Source of the DNA: Riemerella anatipestifer_F
GTDB lineage: Bacteria > Bacteroidota > Bacteroidia > Flavobacteriales > Weeksellaceae
Reading direction: 5' to 3' (one strand)
Length of the DNA stretch: 64,000 nucleotides
Assembly (NCBI RefSeq): GCF_037861325.1
Contig: NZ_JAFELW010000001.1
Numbering within the stretch: position 1 is the first letter of the stretch; each line of letters opens with the position of its first letter. The position numbers were made by a program, and so were the translations under genes. A model generated the notes under the pieces. It made no database searches. It had not been told where the DNA came from and worked only from the letters and a program-made list of their open reading frames with translations. Positions 1 to 8,331 of the stretch are shown piece after piece.

Positions 1-274
1 TATTAGGGGTATTGTTTGGCTTACTGTTTGCCAAATTTTTACCCAAATCTCCTGCTAGCATCTTGGTACTATTACCTTCTTCATCTAAAAGAAGAGCATA
101 CTTAAATGATGTGTTAGGTTGGGTTATGGTAGAGGTGGGCTTTTTAATAGATTTATCAGATACATCTTTTATTTCTTCAAATGTTTTTGAGAAAGAATCT
201 CTTAAATCTTTTTCGGAAATTTCTGCATTATCATTATCAGGCAGTAGCCCATGTATTTCTTCTAATCTATTCAT
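1..274 (-). CDS. Probable phage tail-fibre/receptor-binding protein, N-terminal part
   Basis: Only the first 91 codons are present; the frame is open to the left edge of the window. It starts at an ATG four bases after the stop of the upstream tail-tube-like gene, so it is co-transcribed with late genes. The N-terminus is hydrophilic and acidic, starting MNRLEEIHGLLPDNDN, and contains the phrase KYALLLDEEGNSTKMLAGDL. This style of N-terminus, asking for a structural anchor followed by a variable part, is seen in tail fibres of Bacteroidota prophages as I remember them, but no domain is certain. It could equally be another tail or baseplate component. The functional call is inference from position and style. 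Confidence 0.45.
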   Translation of the reverse strand, partial: MNRLEEIHGLLPDNDNAEISEKDLRDSFSKTFEEIKDVSDKSIKKPTSTITQPNTSFKYALLLDEEGNSTKMLAGDLGKNLANSKPNNTPN

Positions 275-278
275 AATA

Positions 279-842
279 TTATATTCTATAGCCTTTTGTA
301 AAACCTGTAGTAAATCCTCCTACCGTTTTAATATCCCATACATTACCTTTGTAAATATAAAGAGGTGCATTTGCAGTAAAACTCATAGTAATTAAACTAT
401 CATCCTCATACTTCTTTCCTGTTGTACCTTCATAAGAAGACATATAAGCTGCATTCTGCTTATTACCCATTACCCATAGTCTCCCATTAGCATCTGGAAT
501 AAAAAAAACTAAAGGGATATTCTTTACTTTGGAAGTAAAGCCTAAATTCCTGGCGTTCATTTCTAAAACAGATATTGAAAACTCAGATACAGATTTCCAT
601 TTTCTAAGTCCTCCTAATGGTTTTTCATTTAGAGAGTTTTGATCAATAAATACATCAATAAATGATAACTTATTATTGCCATACAGAGATATATTTATAG
701 CGTCTATTAGCTTATCTGATGTGGGTAATATTATTTTACTAAAAGAGCTTTCAGGAGCATACCAGATCCTAGTAGCTATACCTCCCACAGCTCTATCTGC
801 TGGGCAGTATGGCAAATCTTCTATTAAAAAATCAAAACTCAC
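279..842 (-). CDS. Phage tail-tube-like structural protein, paralogue 2
   Basis: 187 residues with a GTG start just below a terminator hairpin. The protein aligns over its whole length with the product of 9373-9924: both have a Cys-Pro near residue 13-17, a T-R-(I/L)-(W/Y)-Y-x-P segment, F-I-D-(V/I)-x-I-D, LGF near the middle, then a run ending in DA-x-G-(R/K)-L and S/TGKK followed by an L-Y-x-Y-x-G end. The two differ at most positions, so the duplication is old. The beta-rich composition, size and the G-K-L-(F/W)-x-(I/V)-(I/M)-G-(S/N) segment resemble tail-tube or tail-completion proteins of Bacteroidota phages; the exact role is inferred. The next gene follows four bases downstream. Confidence 0.55.
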   Translation of the reverse strand: MSFDFLIEDLPYCPADRAVGGIATRIWYAPESSFSKIILPTSDKLIDAINISLYGNNKLSFIDVFIDQNSLNEKPLGGLRKWKSVSEFSISVLEMNARNLGFTSKVKNIPLVFFIPDANGRLWVMGNKQNAAYMSSYEGTTGKKYEDDSLITMSFTANAPLYIYKGNVWDIKTVGGFTTGFTKGYRI

Positions 843-845
843 AGC

Positions 846-874
846 ACAAAAATACCCTCGATGTAGAGGGTATT
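846..874 (-). terminator. Rho-independent terminator after the DUF6712-like gene
   Basis: A 9-bp perfect stem AATACCCTC/GAGGGTATT (851-859 with 866-874) with a 6-base loop is followed on the minus strand by TTTTTG. It lies just past the stop of the gene ending at 886 and before the GTG of the next gene at 842, so expression of the tail genes to the left would need readthrough or a further promoter. Confidence 0.75.
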
Positions 875-885
875 AAAGGACATTA

Positions 886-1764
886 TTATAGATAAAGACC
901 ACTGTCTTTGGCTATTATTTTGGTTCTAAATGTTTTTTCTATGGGTTGATAACAAGGGAACTTTTCCTTATTGCTCAATAGATAGTTAGTGAGCATATCT
1001 AAATACATATTAGAGCTTCTTAAATATTTTTTAGACATTGCAGCAATAACTACTTCTCCTAAAAACATAGATTTTTGCCAGGGTAACTCTTCATATTGAA
1101 CCGCCATACCTGTACTGAGAAATACCACACCATTGCCAAATGAAGAGTCATGAATGGTTTTGTTAAGAATGTACTTTTTTAGTAAACTTAAAAAATAATC
1201 ATCAGCAGTCAAATCTGATAGACTGCAACTCCCTAATTCCATTAAAAAGGTATCTAATATTTCATTCATAAGACCGACAAGCCACAGATATACCTCTAAA
1301 GAGTTATTTAGACTGTAGAATTTTTGAAAATCAAAAATGCTTATTAACTTGAAAGAATTATTAAAAAATAAATTATCAGCTCTTAAATTATCATCTTCAT
1401 TAATATCTATTATTGCAGAATAGAGGTTATCATTGGCTTTTTTTAACCAAGATAGTCCTAGATCTCTAATATCCCACCAAGGGGCTTGCCTAGACTTACC
1501 ATCGTTGTACTGATTGATACCGTAATTGGATAGATGGACTTTTATCCGAGGAATATCCATAACCAACGAAAATAGAATGCCTGCCTTAGCTATTTTTTTA
1601 TAGATAGCTGAATGCTCTGTCTCTAATTTTTTAAATTGTTTTTCAGAAATAAAGGGAAATATTTTTGACTCAAATCCAGCAGATTGGTCTATTAAATCCA
1701 AGTCAAAATTTTTAGGTAGGGATACCAATTCGTGAATGATATTATCTGGAATTATCTTCTCCAT
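886..1764 (-). CDS. DUF6712-like phage head/neck protein
   Basis: About 292 residues from an ATG at 1764; a TTG four codons earlier is the only alternative. It sits directly downstream of the portal gene, the place where Bacteroidota phages often carry DUF6712 proteins of roughly this size, and the WWDIRDLGLSWLKKANDNLY segment and two-half helical layout agree with my memory of that family, without a search to prove it. Role would be head completion or neck. No enzyme motif is visible. The 14 bases ending six bases before the ATG are identical to those ahead of the gene at 12754-13200, and the first residues are similar too (PDNIIHEL against PDNIFREI). Confidence 0.5.
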   Translation of the reverse strand: MEKIIPDNIIHELVSLPKNFDLDLIDQSAGFESKIFPFISEKQFKKLETEHSAIYKKIAKAGILFSLVMDIPRIKVHLSNYGINQYNDGKSRQAPWWDIRDLGLSWLKKANDNLYSAIIDINEDDNLRADNLFFNNSFKLISIFDFQKFYSLNNSLEVYLWLVGLMNEILDTFLMELGSCSLSDLTADDYFLSLLKKYILNKTIHDSSFGNGVVFLSTGMAVQYEELPWQKSMFLGEVVIAAMSKKYLRSSNMYLDMLTNYLLSNKEKFPCYQPIEKTFRTKIIAKDSGLYL

Positions 1765-1785
1765 TTTTAGGTGCAATTTTTGAAA

Positions 1786-3132
1786 TTAATTTGTGATTTT
1801 TTTTTGTCCGCTAGGATTTTTGTCTAGAGTGGTTAAGTTGATGTTCGGTAATTTAGCTACAAGGTCTGGATTCCAACCGTTCCACTTCTGAATGAGGCGG
1901 AAGATATATAAGGTTCTGATGTGCTTTCTTGGTAGTCTTGCACATAAGATGGTCCAGGCTTCTCGTTTATCAGACCCAGAACCACTCAAGTTCTTACCAC
2001 CTGGTACGCCAGCACCTAATAATGCAGGATCTACTCCCATAGAGAATAATATTTCAGAGTTTCCTGCTGAAGCATCTGGTAAAAATTCCCCATTAGCCTG
2101 TGTTTGCTTTATCTCGTCAATTTGTATCCCTTTGATAAGTTCGCCTGTATTTTTATCTCTAAAATAAGGCGACATTATGGACTTGCCAGAACCTTTAGTT
2201 CCTTTTAAATTTTCATCTATGGCATTTATAAGTTCAATTCTTAGTTGCTCCCTTCTTTCAGATGAAAAATTTGTCCATTCATCTAAGCCATATCTATGTA
2301 TAAAGAAATCATCTGCTATATGTATGATATATTTAAAATTAAATTGATTTAAAAACATCATCTTTTTCAGCTCTGGTACAGCTATTACCACATCCATCCA
2401 CCCCGACTTGAATGAAGAATGCCAACCAACACTAGGATAGACTTTTTCAATAATAAGACTATTGATGATTGGTACAATGAATTTTCGGATGCCTTTTTCT
2501 TTGCAATATCGCTTTATTTCTTCTATGCTTAAATTTTGTGAGAAGCACGGAACTTTAATATTATCTCGGCTATCAAATTCAGCTTCTCCCCACGATGTGT
2601 TTATGATTACATTTTGAATTACACCGTTTTTTGGTTTTTCAAAACGGCAGTAGGAGGCTTGATGCCTCATAACAGAGATGACCTCTTCGCCATTGGGACT
2701 TAAAAGAAATTCTGGATAAGCAACACCCAATGCTTCATAATCATAGATGATATCAGAAAGCATTAAATCAAAATTAGTACGGTCAAAGAAATCGTATATT
2801 TCTGGAATGGAAGAGGGTATTTTTTCTTTGAAATTAGCATCACCGTCCGTTTCAAATAGCTCAAAGATACGAATGCCTATTCCATAGTGAGCAGATGTAA
2901 GCACTTCTAAACCACCAACAGCAGCTCCCACTTTACTCACTTTTTGCATTAGCTCTCTGGGATAGTCATTATTATCACCCCATTTGCACCAATCTTCCGA
3001 GTCAGAACTGCTAGGCTTCTGCTTAGGACTTGAGTGTTTAGGCGTGTTTTTATCTTTACCTGTAAACTTTATCGCCGCAGAGGGTAAATTAACCCCACCT
3101 ACTACATAAATATCGTTATTTATTTTTTGCAT
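1786..3132 (-). CDS. Phage portal protein
   Basis: 448 residues. The portal forms the dodecameric ring at the capsid vertex through which DNA is packaged by the terminase. Evidence: the N-terminal WGDNNDYPRELMQ phrase, close to the W-G-D-D-N-x-Y-P of Bacteroidota portals, a long alpha/beta middle, and a C-terminal part with GNSEILFSMGVDPALLGAG followed by a Gly/Ser-rich turn and SGSDKREAW, a pattern typical of portal crown/stem regions that select a conformer after an upstream substrate list. Length fits. The start overlaps the stop of the upstream gene by one base (TAATG), indicating translational coupling. The terminase large subunit lies a short way upstream in transcription. Confidence 0.75.
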   Translation of the reverse strand: MQKINNDIYVVGGVNLPSAAIKFTGKDKNTPKHSSPKQKPSSSDSEDWCKWGDNNDYPRELMQKVSKVGAAVGGLEVLTSAHYGIGIRIFELFETDGDANFKEKIPSSIPEIYDFFDRTNFDLMLSDIIYDYEALGVAYPEFLLSPNGEEVISVMRHQASYCRFEKPKNGVIQNVIINTSWGEAEFDSRDNIKVPCFSQNLSIEEIKRYCKEKGIRKFIVPIINSLIIEKVYPSVGWHSSFKSGWMDVVIAVPELKKMMFLNQFNFKYIIHIADDFFIHRYGLDEWTNFSSERREQLRIELINAIDENLKGTKGSGKSIMSPYFRDKNTGELIKGIQIDEIKQTQANGEFLPDASAGNSEILFSMGVDPALLGAGVPGGKNLSGSGSDKREAWTILCARLPRKHIRTLYIFRLIQKWNGWNPDLVAKLPNINLTTLDKNPSGQKKITN

Positions 3133-3455
3133 TAGTAAACCACTTTTTTGCCGTTGTATTCCTGTATGAATAGAATGTTAATTTTTTTAATTTGACCGTC
3201 TGGGAGCTTTATATTTCTAGTCCTATTGGCAAAATGATTGGGGTTTTTAAAATCTATATTCATTGCCAATCTTTTTGCACCTTTTTGCTTTGGAGGATTA
3301 AGCAATACAGCTGATGGATAAAACTTGATATTTCCACCTGTCTTATTTTGCAAATTGAATGTTCGCATTTTAATAGAGAAAGGGATTGGATTTTTTAAGC
3401 TATCCAGCCGTTTCATATCTGAAAGAACATCTGTGAGAAATATTATATTTTCCAT
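3132..3455 (-). CDS. Unknown phage protein ahead of portal
   Basis: 107 residues from the ATG at 3455. A longer frame to 3512 would begin at TTG and add a hydrophobic stretch, MLVFFGVLSILWVYFNLCT-like, that I regard as untranslated. The protein is basic, contains no motif I recognise and ends with the four-base TAATG overlap into the portal gene. It is the first gene of a transcription unit that starts after the terminator at 3675-3712. A small protein in this position could be a late regulator or a head protein; I cannot say which. Confidence 0.5.
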   Translation of the reverse strand: MENIIFLTDVLSDMKRLDSLKNPIPFSIKMRTFNLQNKTGGNIKFYPSAVLLNPPKQKGAKRLAMNIDFKNPNHFANRTRNIKLPDGQIKKINILFIQEYNGKKVVY

Positions 3456-3674
3456 AGTGCAAAGGTTGAAATACACCCATAAAATGGAAAGGACACCAAA
3501 AAAAACTAGCAAAAACCAATGTTATTCTCATATTTTTTTTATTAAATAACTGTAAATCAATTTTTAAAAATTTCAAATGTGGCGTTTTTTCTCAAAATGT
3601 TTACTGGATAGGGACACGCGCGCCTTATACCATTCTACAATTACACTTTTAAAAATTTTGCGAAATATGAATGG
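3456..3674. other. Non-coding gap between terminase and portal units
   Basis: About 220 bases with no convincing gene. It holds the 12-mer AATTACACTTTT (3639-3650) and, on the minus strand, TTACAGTTATTT (3555-3544), both also found in the repeat region at 13780-14010. It also holds an isolated GC-rich run, GGGACACGCGCGCC (3611-3624), unlike the AT-rich surroundings. No exact TAnnTTTG box is seen for the portal unit. The most economical reading is a regulatory region for the portal-tail unit, perhaps with a packaging signal. Confidence 0.4.
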
Positions 3675-3677
3675 ACC

Positions 3678-3707
3678 AAAAACAGAAAAGCTCTGCGATA
3701 GCAGAGC
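3678..3707 (-). terminator. Rho-independent terminator after terL
   Basis: A perfect 7-bp stem GCTCTGC/GCAGAGC (3690-3696 with 3701-3707) and a 4-base loop are followed on the minus strand by TTTTCTGTTTTT. It begins about 20 bases past the terminase stop and marks the end of the capsid-methyltransferase-terminase unit. Confidence 0.8.
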
Positions 3708-3728
3708 CGTTGAAAAAGACAAAAAAAA

Positions 3729-5261
3729 TTATGGAAGATTGGTAATTATAAATGAGTTTGCATATTGATAATCTATGATGTGAGCAAACTGCCAGAATAG
3801 ACAATAGTCAAAGGTGTCGGAGAAGTGTGTGGCGTGCTCCTGGGGAATAGTTGTACTTCGTTCTGAAGACTTATCCTTCTTGAACGCATCGTAATCTTTA
3901 AGCGGAGCATTCTCCATAGAGATGATAAGGTTAGGGCATTGGTTTTCATTTATTCTTACTCTTGGTAACTTATGATCTTGTTCGCTGAGTATTTCGTTGA
4001 TTAGTCTGAACTTCTCAATGTGTGGAGGGTTATTAGTATTTGGTGTTTTATTTATCACCTTCCATCCTGCTGCACGGAGCAGATTCTCCACATCTTCGGC
4101 TAAAGTAGTTTTGGAGTTAGCTTCCTGTTTATAGCCAGAGCGGTCATGGTATAGATGAACTACATTGTAGCTTGACTTGTGAGGTTCGTAATAATCAATA
4201 AACTCCTGAACCAAATCAGATAGCTTCTTAGGATTCTTTACAAAGAACTCTTTAATAAATCGAATTTCATTTATTGAACTAAGGTATTGTGATACTGTGC
4301 CACAATTGATACGACCGCCAAAGTCCAAATTAAACTGAAGCGGTACACCTCTTACTAAATCAGTATCATACTTACAGCTGGGCTTGTAGTCTTCAGTCAC
4401 ACCGCCTAGAGCATCAATATCATACTTATAAGAATAATAGTGCATACCACTATTCAGCTGAGCGTAGAAACCGTCAGTAATACCTCTTGGTCGTATGTTC
4501 ATAATTTCTGCATTAAATAGCAGCTCAGATAAAGCCTCTTCCCTCATTTGCTCTATCCAACCAGGAGTGAGGTTATGTTTATTTACAAGAGAATTAAACT
4601 TTAAGAAAGCATATTCTTTTGGTTTTTTCTTAGCTTTATTTTCCCTCTCAGTAAACCATTCTCCTTTTTTCGTCATTGCTACAGATGACACAAAGACTGT
4701 AGCATTAAGCATTGTTTTATTTTTAAATTGCGGCTTAATACTTCGGTTGGTAGTCAGAACATTATTAAATAAACGCTCATAGGTAAGCAGAGCTGCTTCA
4801 TCCCCAATTACCCAATAGGAGTTCAGACCACGCCCAGAGTTAGGGTTATCAAGAGAAACCATCACGGCAATAGCTCCATTTCTAAAATGAATAACATTGG
4901 CCCAAGAATCAGGCGCTTGGAATGGCATCTCAAACCCTTCCTTTTGTCCACATCTACCTACCACATAGTCGATTCCCTCAAATAAACCGAACATTTCCAG
5001 CCCTTCTTTGGTAGACGGTAGCGTTCTGGTCTTAATCTGCACGAAAGTTTCTCCAACAATAACACCTGTGGAGCGAGGCATTTGTCGCACTGCCTCCTTT
5101 AAGAACCAGCCCAAAACGGTAGATTTACCAGAACCACGCCCAGCCTCAATGTTTACATTTTTAATACCGTAGCGTTGATTGGCTAGAATAGCCGTCATTT
5201 GCATGAGGTTGAGTTCTAGCTTTTTTCTAGGTTTAAGTATATTAGAAATCTCCTTGGTCAT
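3729..5261 (-). CDS. Phage terminase large subunit
   Basis: About 510 residues from the ATG at 5261, which overlaps the end of the small-subunit gene by 20 bases; an ATG at 5360 would add a hydrophobic out-of-character leader. The protein is the packaging ATPase-nuclease. The ATPase half shows Walker A GRGSGKST at residues 41-48 and Walker B VIGDEA near 151-156. The nuclease half shows acidic residues in FNLDFGG (Asp313), YHDRSG (Asp373) and HFSDTFDY (Asp481, Asp484), as expected for the RNase H-like fold of terminases. Length and both active sites appear intact. It packages DNA through the portal encoded further left. Confidence 0.88.
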   Translation of the reverse strand: MTKEISNILKPRKKLELNLMQMTAILANQRYGIKNVNIEAGRGSGKSTVLGWFLKEAVRQMPRSTGVIVGETFVQIKTRTLPSTKEGLEMFGLFEGIDYVVGRCGQKEGFEMPFQAPDSWANVIHFRNGAIAVMVSLDNPNSGRGLNSYWVIGDEAALLTYERLFNNVLTTNRSIKPQFKNKTMLNATVFVSSVAMTKKGEWFTERENKAKKKPKEYAFLKFNSLVNKHNLTPGWIEQMREEALSELLFNAEIMNIRPRGITDGFYAQLNSGMHYYSYKYDIDALGGVTEDYKPSCKYDTDLVRGVPLQFNLDFGGRINCGTVSQYLSSINEIRFIKEFFVKNPKKLSDLVQEFIDYYEPHKSSYNVVHLYHDRSGYKQEANSKTTLAEDVENLLRAAGWKVINKTPNTNNPPHIEKFRLINEILSEQDHKLPRVRINENQCPNLIISMENAPLKDYDAFKKDKSSERSTTIPQEHATHFSDTFDYCLFWQFAHIIDYQYANSFIITNLP

Positions 5262-5835
5262 CTTCATAATCTTCATCTTCTGATTTGGTATCTTCTCTAT
5301 ACTCAACATCTTCAACCTCAAGATTATTAAAATCAACAACACCGCCAGAAAACATCGCATCCATTTTTTTATATACCCAACGAGGCATAGATAGATGGTA
5401 CTCGTGAGCTTGTATTTTATTAGGATCTATTTGGTTTTCTTCAGCGTCAAAGTTGAATAATGCTCTGTATTCTTTTAACGCCTTCACCGCTAGTTCTCCG
5501 TTACCTTCTTTTCTAGCGAGTTGGTATTCGTTCCAAAAGGCTTCTTTTAGCACCTGTCGTTCTGCGGCTAAATGAGTTGCGTCTAGGTCTCCAAATATTT
5601 GCATGGACCAGTTGTAATCACGGTAAGCGGTTGCTCTAGAAACACCGTGATCTCGCATTAAAATATGTACGGTTTGATGAGCGGAATATTTGTTATTTAA
5701 ACGCAAAGCCCAAGCGTGGGTTAAGCGTTTTTTTTTGTTCTTTTCGCTTTCCGTTAGTTCTACGGAATCCTCATCCATGTAGGAGGCTTTTATTCTAAGA
5801 AAAGAGCTATTTTTTTTAAACTTCACCAATTCCAT
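5242..5835 (-). CDS. Phage terminase small subunit (HTH protein)
   Basis: 197 residues, immediately upstream of and overlapping terL. The middle has a helix-turn-helix, TVHILMRDHGVSRATAYRDY (about residues 55-74), the kind of DNA-binding unit that small terminases use to recognise the packaging site; the C-terminus is strongly acidic (many Asp/Glu from residue 175). ATG at 5835 lies four bases below a perfect 10-bp palindrome GCAAATTTGC (5839-5848); a second ATG at 5778 would start at MDEDSVELTES and is possible. The assignment rests on the HTH, size and neighbour; the sequence itself is divergent. Confidence 0.65.
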   Translation of the reverse strand: MELVKFKKNSSFLRIKASYMDEDSVELTESEKNKKKRLTHAWALRLNNKYSAHQTVHILMRDHGVSRATAYRDYNWSMQIFGDLDATHLAAERQVLKEAFWNEYQLARKEGNGELAVKALKEYRALFNFDAEENQIDPNKIQAHEYHLSMPRWVYKKMDAMFSGGVVDFNNLEVEDVEYREDTKSEDEDYEDDQGDF

Positions 5836-5874
5836 ACGGCAAATTTGCGGTATGAATTAGAGTAGTGAAAGGAC

Positions 5875-5904
5875 AAAAAAAAGCCATCTTTTATAGATGG
5901 CTTT
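5875..5904 (-). terminator. Rho-independent terminator after the cytosine methyltransferase gene
   Basis: A 10-bp stem AAAGCCATCT/AGATGGCTTT (5880-5889 with 5895-5904) and a 5-base loop are followed on the minus strand by TTTTTTG. It lies 17 bases past the methyltransferase stop and upstream of the terminase pair, so terS-terL probably needs its own start or readthrough. Confidence 0.75.
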
Positions 5905-5920
5905 CATAAAAATCAAACAG

Positions 5921-7018
5921 TTAAATGCTTAATATCCGTTTTCCAATTTCTTCTACAACATCAACCGTAACGGCATTGCCTAGCATTCCATAGCGTTGTG
6001 TTTTAGATATTTTTTTAATACCATCATCATAACAGCCATACTTAGTCCAATCGTCAGGAAACCCTTGTAATCGCTCACACTCAATTTCGGTTAATCGTCT
6101 AATGTTGCTAGGGCAGACTACTACATTATCCTTCTGAACTGAAGACAAAGTATTGCTGATATTGTTTTTGTTAATTTCCAATCGTTGCTCTAACTTAATA
6201 CTTGGTCTTCTATCACTTGGATTGTGAGGATTTCTGCCACGAATAGCACCAATAACTAGAGGTTGGGCGCTCATGCCAGCACCCGTTTTATTTCTGAGAG
6301 TTGGGCAAAATGAATTCTTTCTCACTCTTAACCCTTCATCATATCTGAAATCAGGGACTTGAACAAAAGTATCTGTAGCACGATTTCCAAACTTAGGGTT
6401 TATGGTTGTACAATATTGGGCTTGTGATGGTCCCTGTTTTGAATCATTCGGGTTTTCAAATAGTTTATCATATTTTCCGATAGGAAATACTCCTGGCTTA
6501 CTTTTTCCTGCAAGATGTCCGATAAGGTAAATCCGCTCTCTATTTTGGGGTAGAAACCACTTTGTATTAAGCAATTGCCATTCAAGTCGATAGTCCCCAA
6601 GGTTGGTAAACGCTTGCAATATTGCCCAAAAGTCTTGACGAGCATTGCTGGAGAATGTTCCTTTAACATTTTCCCAGATAAAAATACTTGGTTGGAGTTC
6701 TCTAACCAATCGCATTGCTTCTTTGATAAGACTGGACTGATCTCCTTTGAGTCCCTTTCGGTTTCCTGCCAAGCTGAAATTTTGGCAAGGCGATCCGAAA
6801 GTGATAATATCGATTTTTTCATTTATTCTGTCTGTATTTAGTTTAGTAATATCTCCTAATGAGATTGCATCTGGGAAGTGGTATTTATAACAGGCTTCAG
6901 AATGTTTGTTTATTTCTGAAAAATAGTGTTTTTCAATCTCAAAACCTGCTTTTTGTAATCCTAAAGAAAAACCACCAATACCAGAAAATAAGTCTAAAAT
7001 ATTTATTTTTTGTTCCAC
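5921..7018 (-). CDS. DNA (cytosine-5) methyltransferase, phage-borne
   Basis: 365 residues. It should transfer a methyl group from AdoMet to C5 of cytosine in a specific site. Conserved motifs are in the standard order: motif I FSGIGGF (11-17), motif IV GSPCQNFS with catalytic Cys78, motif VI ENV (116-118), motif VIII QNRERIY (158-164), and motif X YGMLGNAV near the C-terminus, preceded by RRLTEIECERLQGFPDDW (motif IX region). The target-recognition domain sits between VIII and IX. No restriction enzyme gene is adjacent, so this is probably an orphan enzyme protecting phage DNA from host restriction. It overlaps the upstream methylase gene by 16 bases. Confidence 0.92.
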   Translation of the reverse strand: MEQKINILDLFSGIGGFSLGLQKAGFEIEKHYFSEINKHSEACYKYHFPDAISLGDITKLNTDRINEKIDIITFGSPCQNFSLAGNRKGLKGDQSSLIKEAMRLVRELQPSIFIWENVKGTFSSNARQDFWAILQAFTNLGDYRLEWQLLNTKWFLPQNRERIYLIGHLAGKSKPGVFPIGKYDKLFENPNDSKQGPSQAQYCTTINPKFGNRATDTFVQVPDFRYDEGLRVRKNSFCPTLRNKTGAGMSAQPLVIGAIRGRNPHNPSDRRPSIKLEQRLEINKNNISNTLSSVQKDNVVVCPSNIRRLTEIECERLQGFPDDWTKYGCYDDGIKKISKTQRYGMLGNAVTVDVVEEIGKRILSI

Positions 7019-8331
7019 CTTTCTAAATCATTCTCGGTTAATAGATTTGCATTCAAATACACTTCAAATGCCAAATTATTCTCACGCATATAAGCTACCC
7101 AACGCCTTACGATGACATCAGAAAATCTTGGATCTAACTCAAAACCACGACAACTTCTCCAGTTTTGTTCCGCAGCGATTAAAGTAGAACCAGAACCAAG
7201 GAATCCATCTGCAACAATATCTTTTTGTTTGCTCGAATTCTTAATAAGGTAACCAATTAAGTCCAAAGGTTTCATGGTTGGGTGGTCCGCATTTCGTAAA
7301 GGTTTATCAAACCTTAGAACAGAACTTTGTTTCCTATCGGAATACCATGGATGAGCAGCTTCGGCATTCCAACCATACACCAAGGAACGGTGGGTTTCTA
7401 TTTCTTCAGATTGGGTTTCTTCACAAAAAATAATAGGTTCGTGCTGCATATGATAATCCAAACGCCCCAAAACAAAGGAATTTTTAACCCAAACTAAAGT
7501 AGAGGATATTTTATATCCTGCATCTAACATTGATTTTCTGAAATTGATGGCTTCTGAATCTGAATAAAATACATAAGCTGGAGCTCCAGGATATGAAAAC
7601 ACATAAGTGTTCACAAAGAAGTCGTATAAAAAACGGTAAAAATTGTCGTTAGACATTTTATCATTTTTAATTTTCAACTTCTCCTTTGTACCACCTTGGT
7701 AATCTACATTATAAGGAGGATCTGTAACGAGAAGATTTATTTTTTCATCACCCAATATTTTTGCCCAATTTTCGGATTCGGTAGAAGAACCACACATGAA
7801 ACGGTGTTTAATTCCTTTATCTACAGATACCAACTCAAAAATATCACCTTCGCAACTTTCGTAGTTCTCGTGAATGGTAGCATCAAAATCTCCTTCAGCT
7901 TCAGGAGGAAGATAGGCGTTTTGCTTTAAAAATTCATCATAACTGCCCATATCCATACCGATGCCCTCTAGGTCAATTTCTTGGAAAAAATCTTCTATTT
8001 TGTTCCAATCAAACTTTCCGTTATGGATATTGGAACGGAGCATATATTCTTTGAATTCCTCTTCTGTCAGCTTTCGGTTTGGAATCCTAACATCAATAAG
8101 CTCTTCACCACGCCCAAGTATAAAAAGAGCTGCTATACGCTGGTGCCCTGCTAAAAGTACATTATCATAATCAATAGCAGGTATCTCTACTAGGTTAAAC
8201 CTATTTATACTTTCTTGGAGCTTGAGCATTTCTTCATCAGTAATGCTTCTAGGATTGAAATCACAAGGAATAAGATCACTGACTTTTCTTTTTACAGTAT
8301 ACCACTCAAGTGGTGCTAAAATTTCACTCAT
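7003..8331 (-). CDS. ParB-N domain plus amino (N6A/N4C) DNA methyltransferase fusion
   Basis: 442 residues with two parts. Residues 15-100 are a ParB/sulfiredoxin-like domain with FNPR (25-28) and LLAGHQRIAAL (59-69), the NTP-binding GHxR-type segment of that family. Residues 160-420 are an amino-methyltransferase: DPPYNVDY (204-211) is the catalytic motif IV, and GFLGSGST (376-383) is the AdoMet-binding motif I, preceded by HPTMKPLDLI. Motif IV before motif I makes it a beta-class enzyme methylating adenine N6 or cytosine N4. Such ParB-methylase fusions are common in phages and integrative elements and are usually orphans. It lies in a tight overlapping cluster with the C5 methylase and the gene ending at 8324. 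Confidence 0.9.
   Translation of the reverse strand: MSEILAPLEWYTVKRKVSDLIPCDFNPRSITDEEMLKLQESINRFNLVEIPAIDYDNVLLAGHQRIAALFILGRGEELIDVRIPNRKLTEEEFKEYMLRSNIHNGKFDWNKIEDFFQEIDLEGIGMDMGSYDEFLKQNAYLPPEAEGDFDATIHENYESCEGDIFELVSVDKGIKHRFMCGSSTESENWAKILGDEKINLLVTDPPYNVDYQGGTKEKLKIKNDKMSNDNFYRFLYDFFVNTYVFSYPGAPAYVFYSDSEAINFRKSMLDAGYKISSTLVWVKNSFVLGRLDYHMQHEPIIFCEETQSEEIETHRSLVYGWNAEAAHPWYSDRKQSSVLRFDKPLRNADHPTMKPLDLIGYLIKNSSKQKDIVADGFLGSGSTLIAAEQNWRSCRGFELDPRFSDVIVRRWVAYMRENNLAFEVYLNANLLTENDLERWNKK

Noticed and set aside
12..395. 127-codon plus-strand frame at the left edge
   Set aside because: It is antisense to the tail-fibre-like and tail-tube-like genes; composition is Ser/Leu-rich as expected for antisense of coding DNA.
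3577..3768. 63-codon plus-strand frame beside the terminase
   Set aside because: It runs through the terL terminator and into terL antisense; no coding character.
6400..6822. 140-codon minus-strand frame inside the C5 methyltransferase
   Set aside because: It overlaps the methyltransferase in another frame; all motifs belong to the larger gene.
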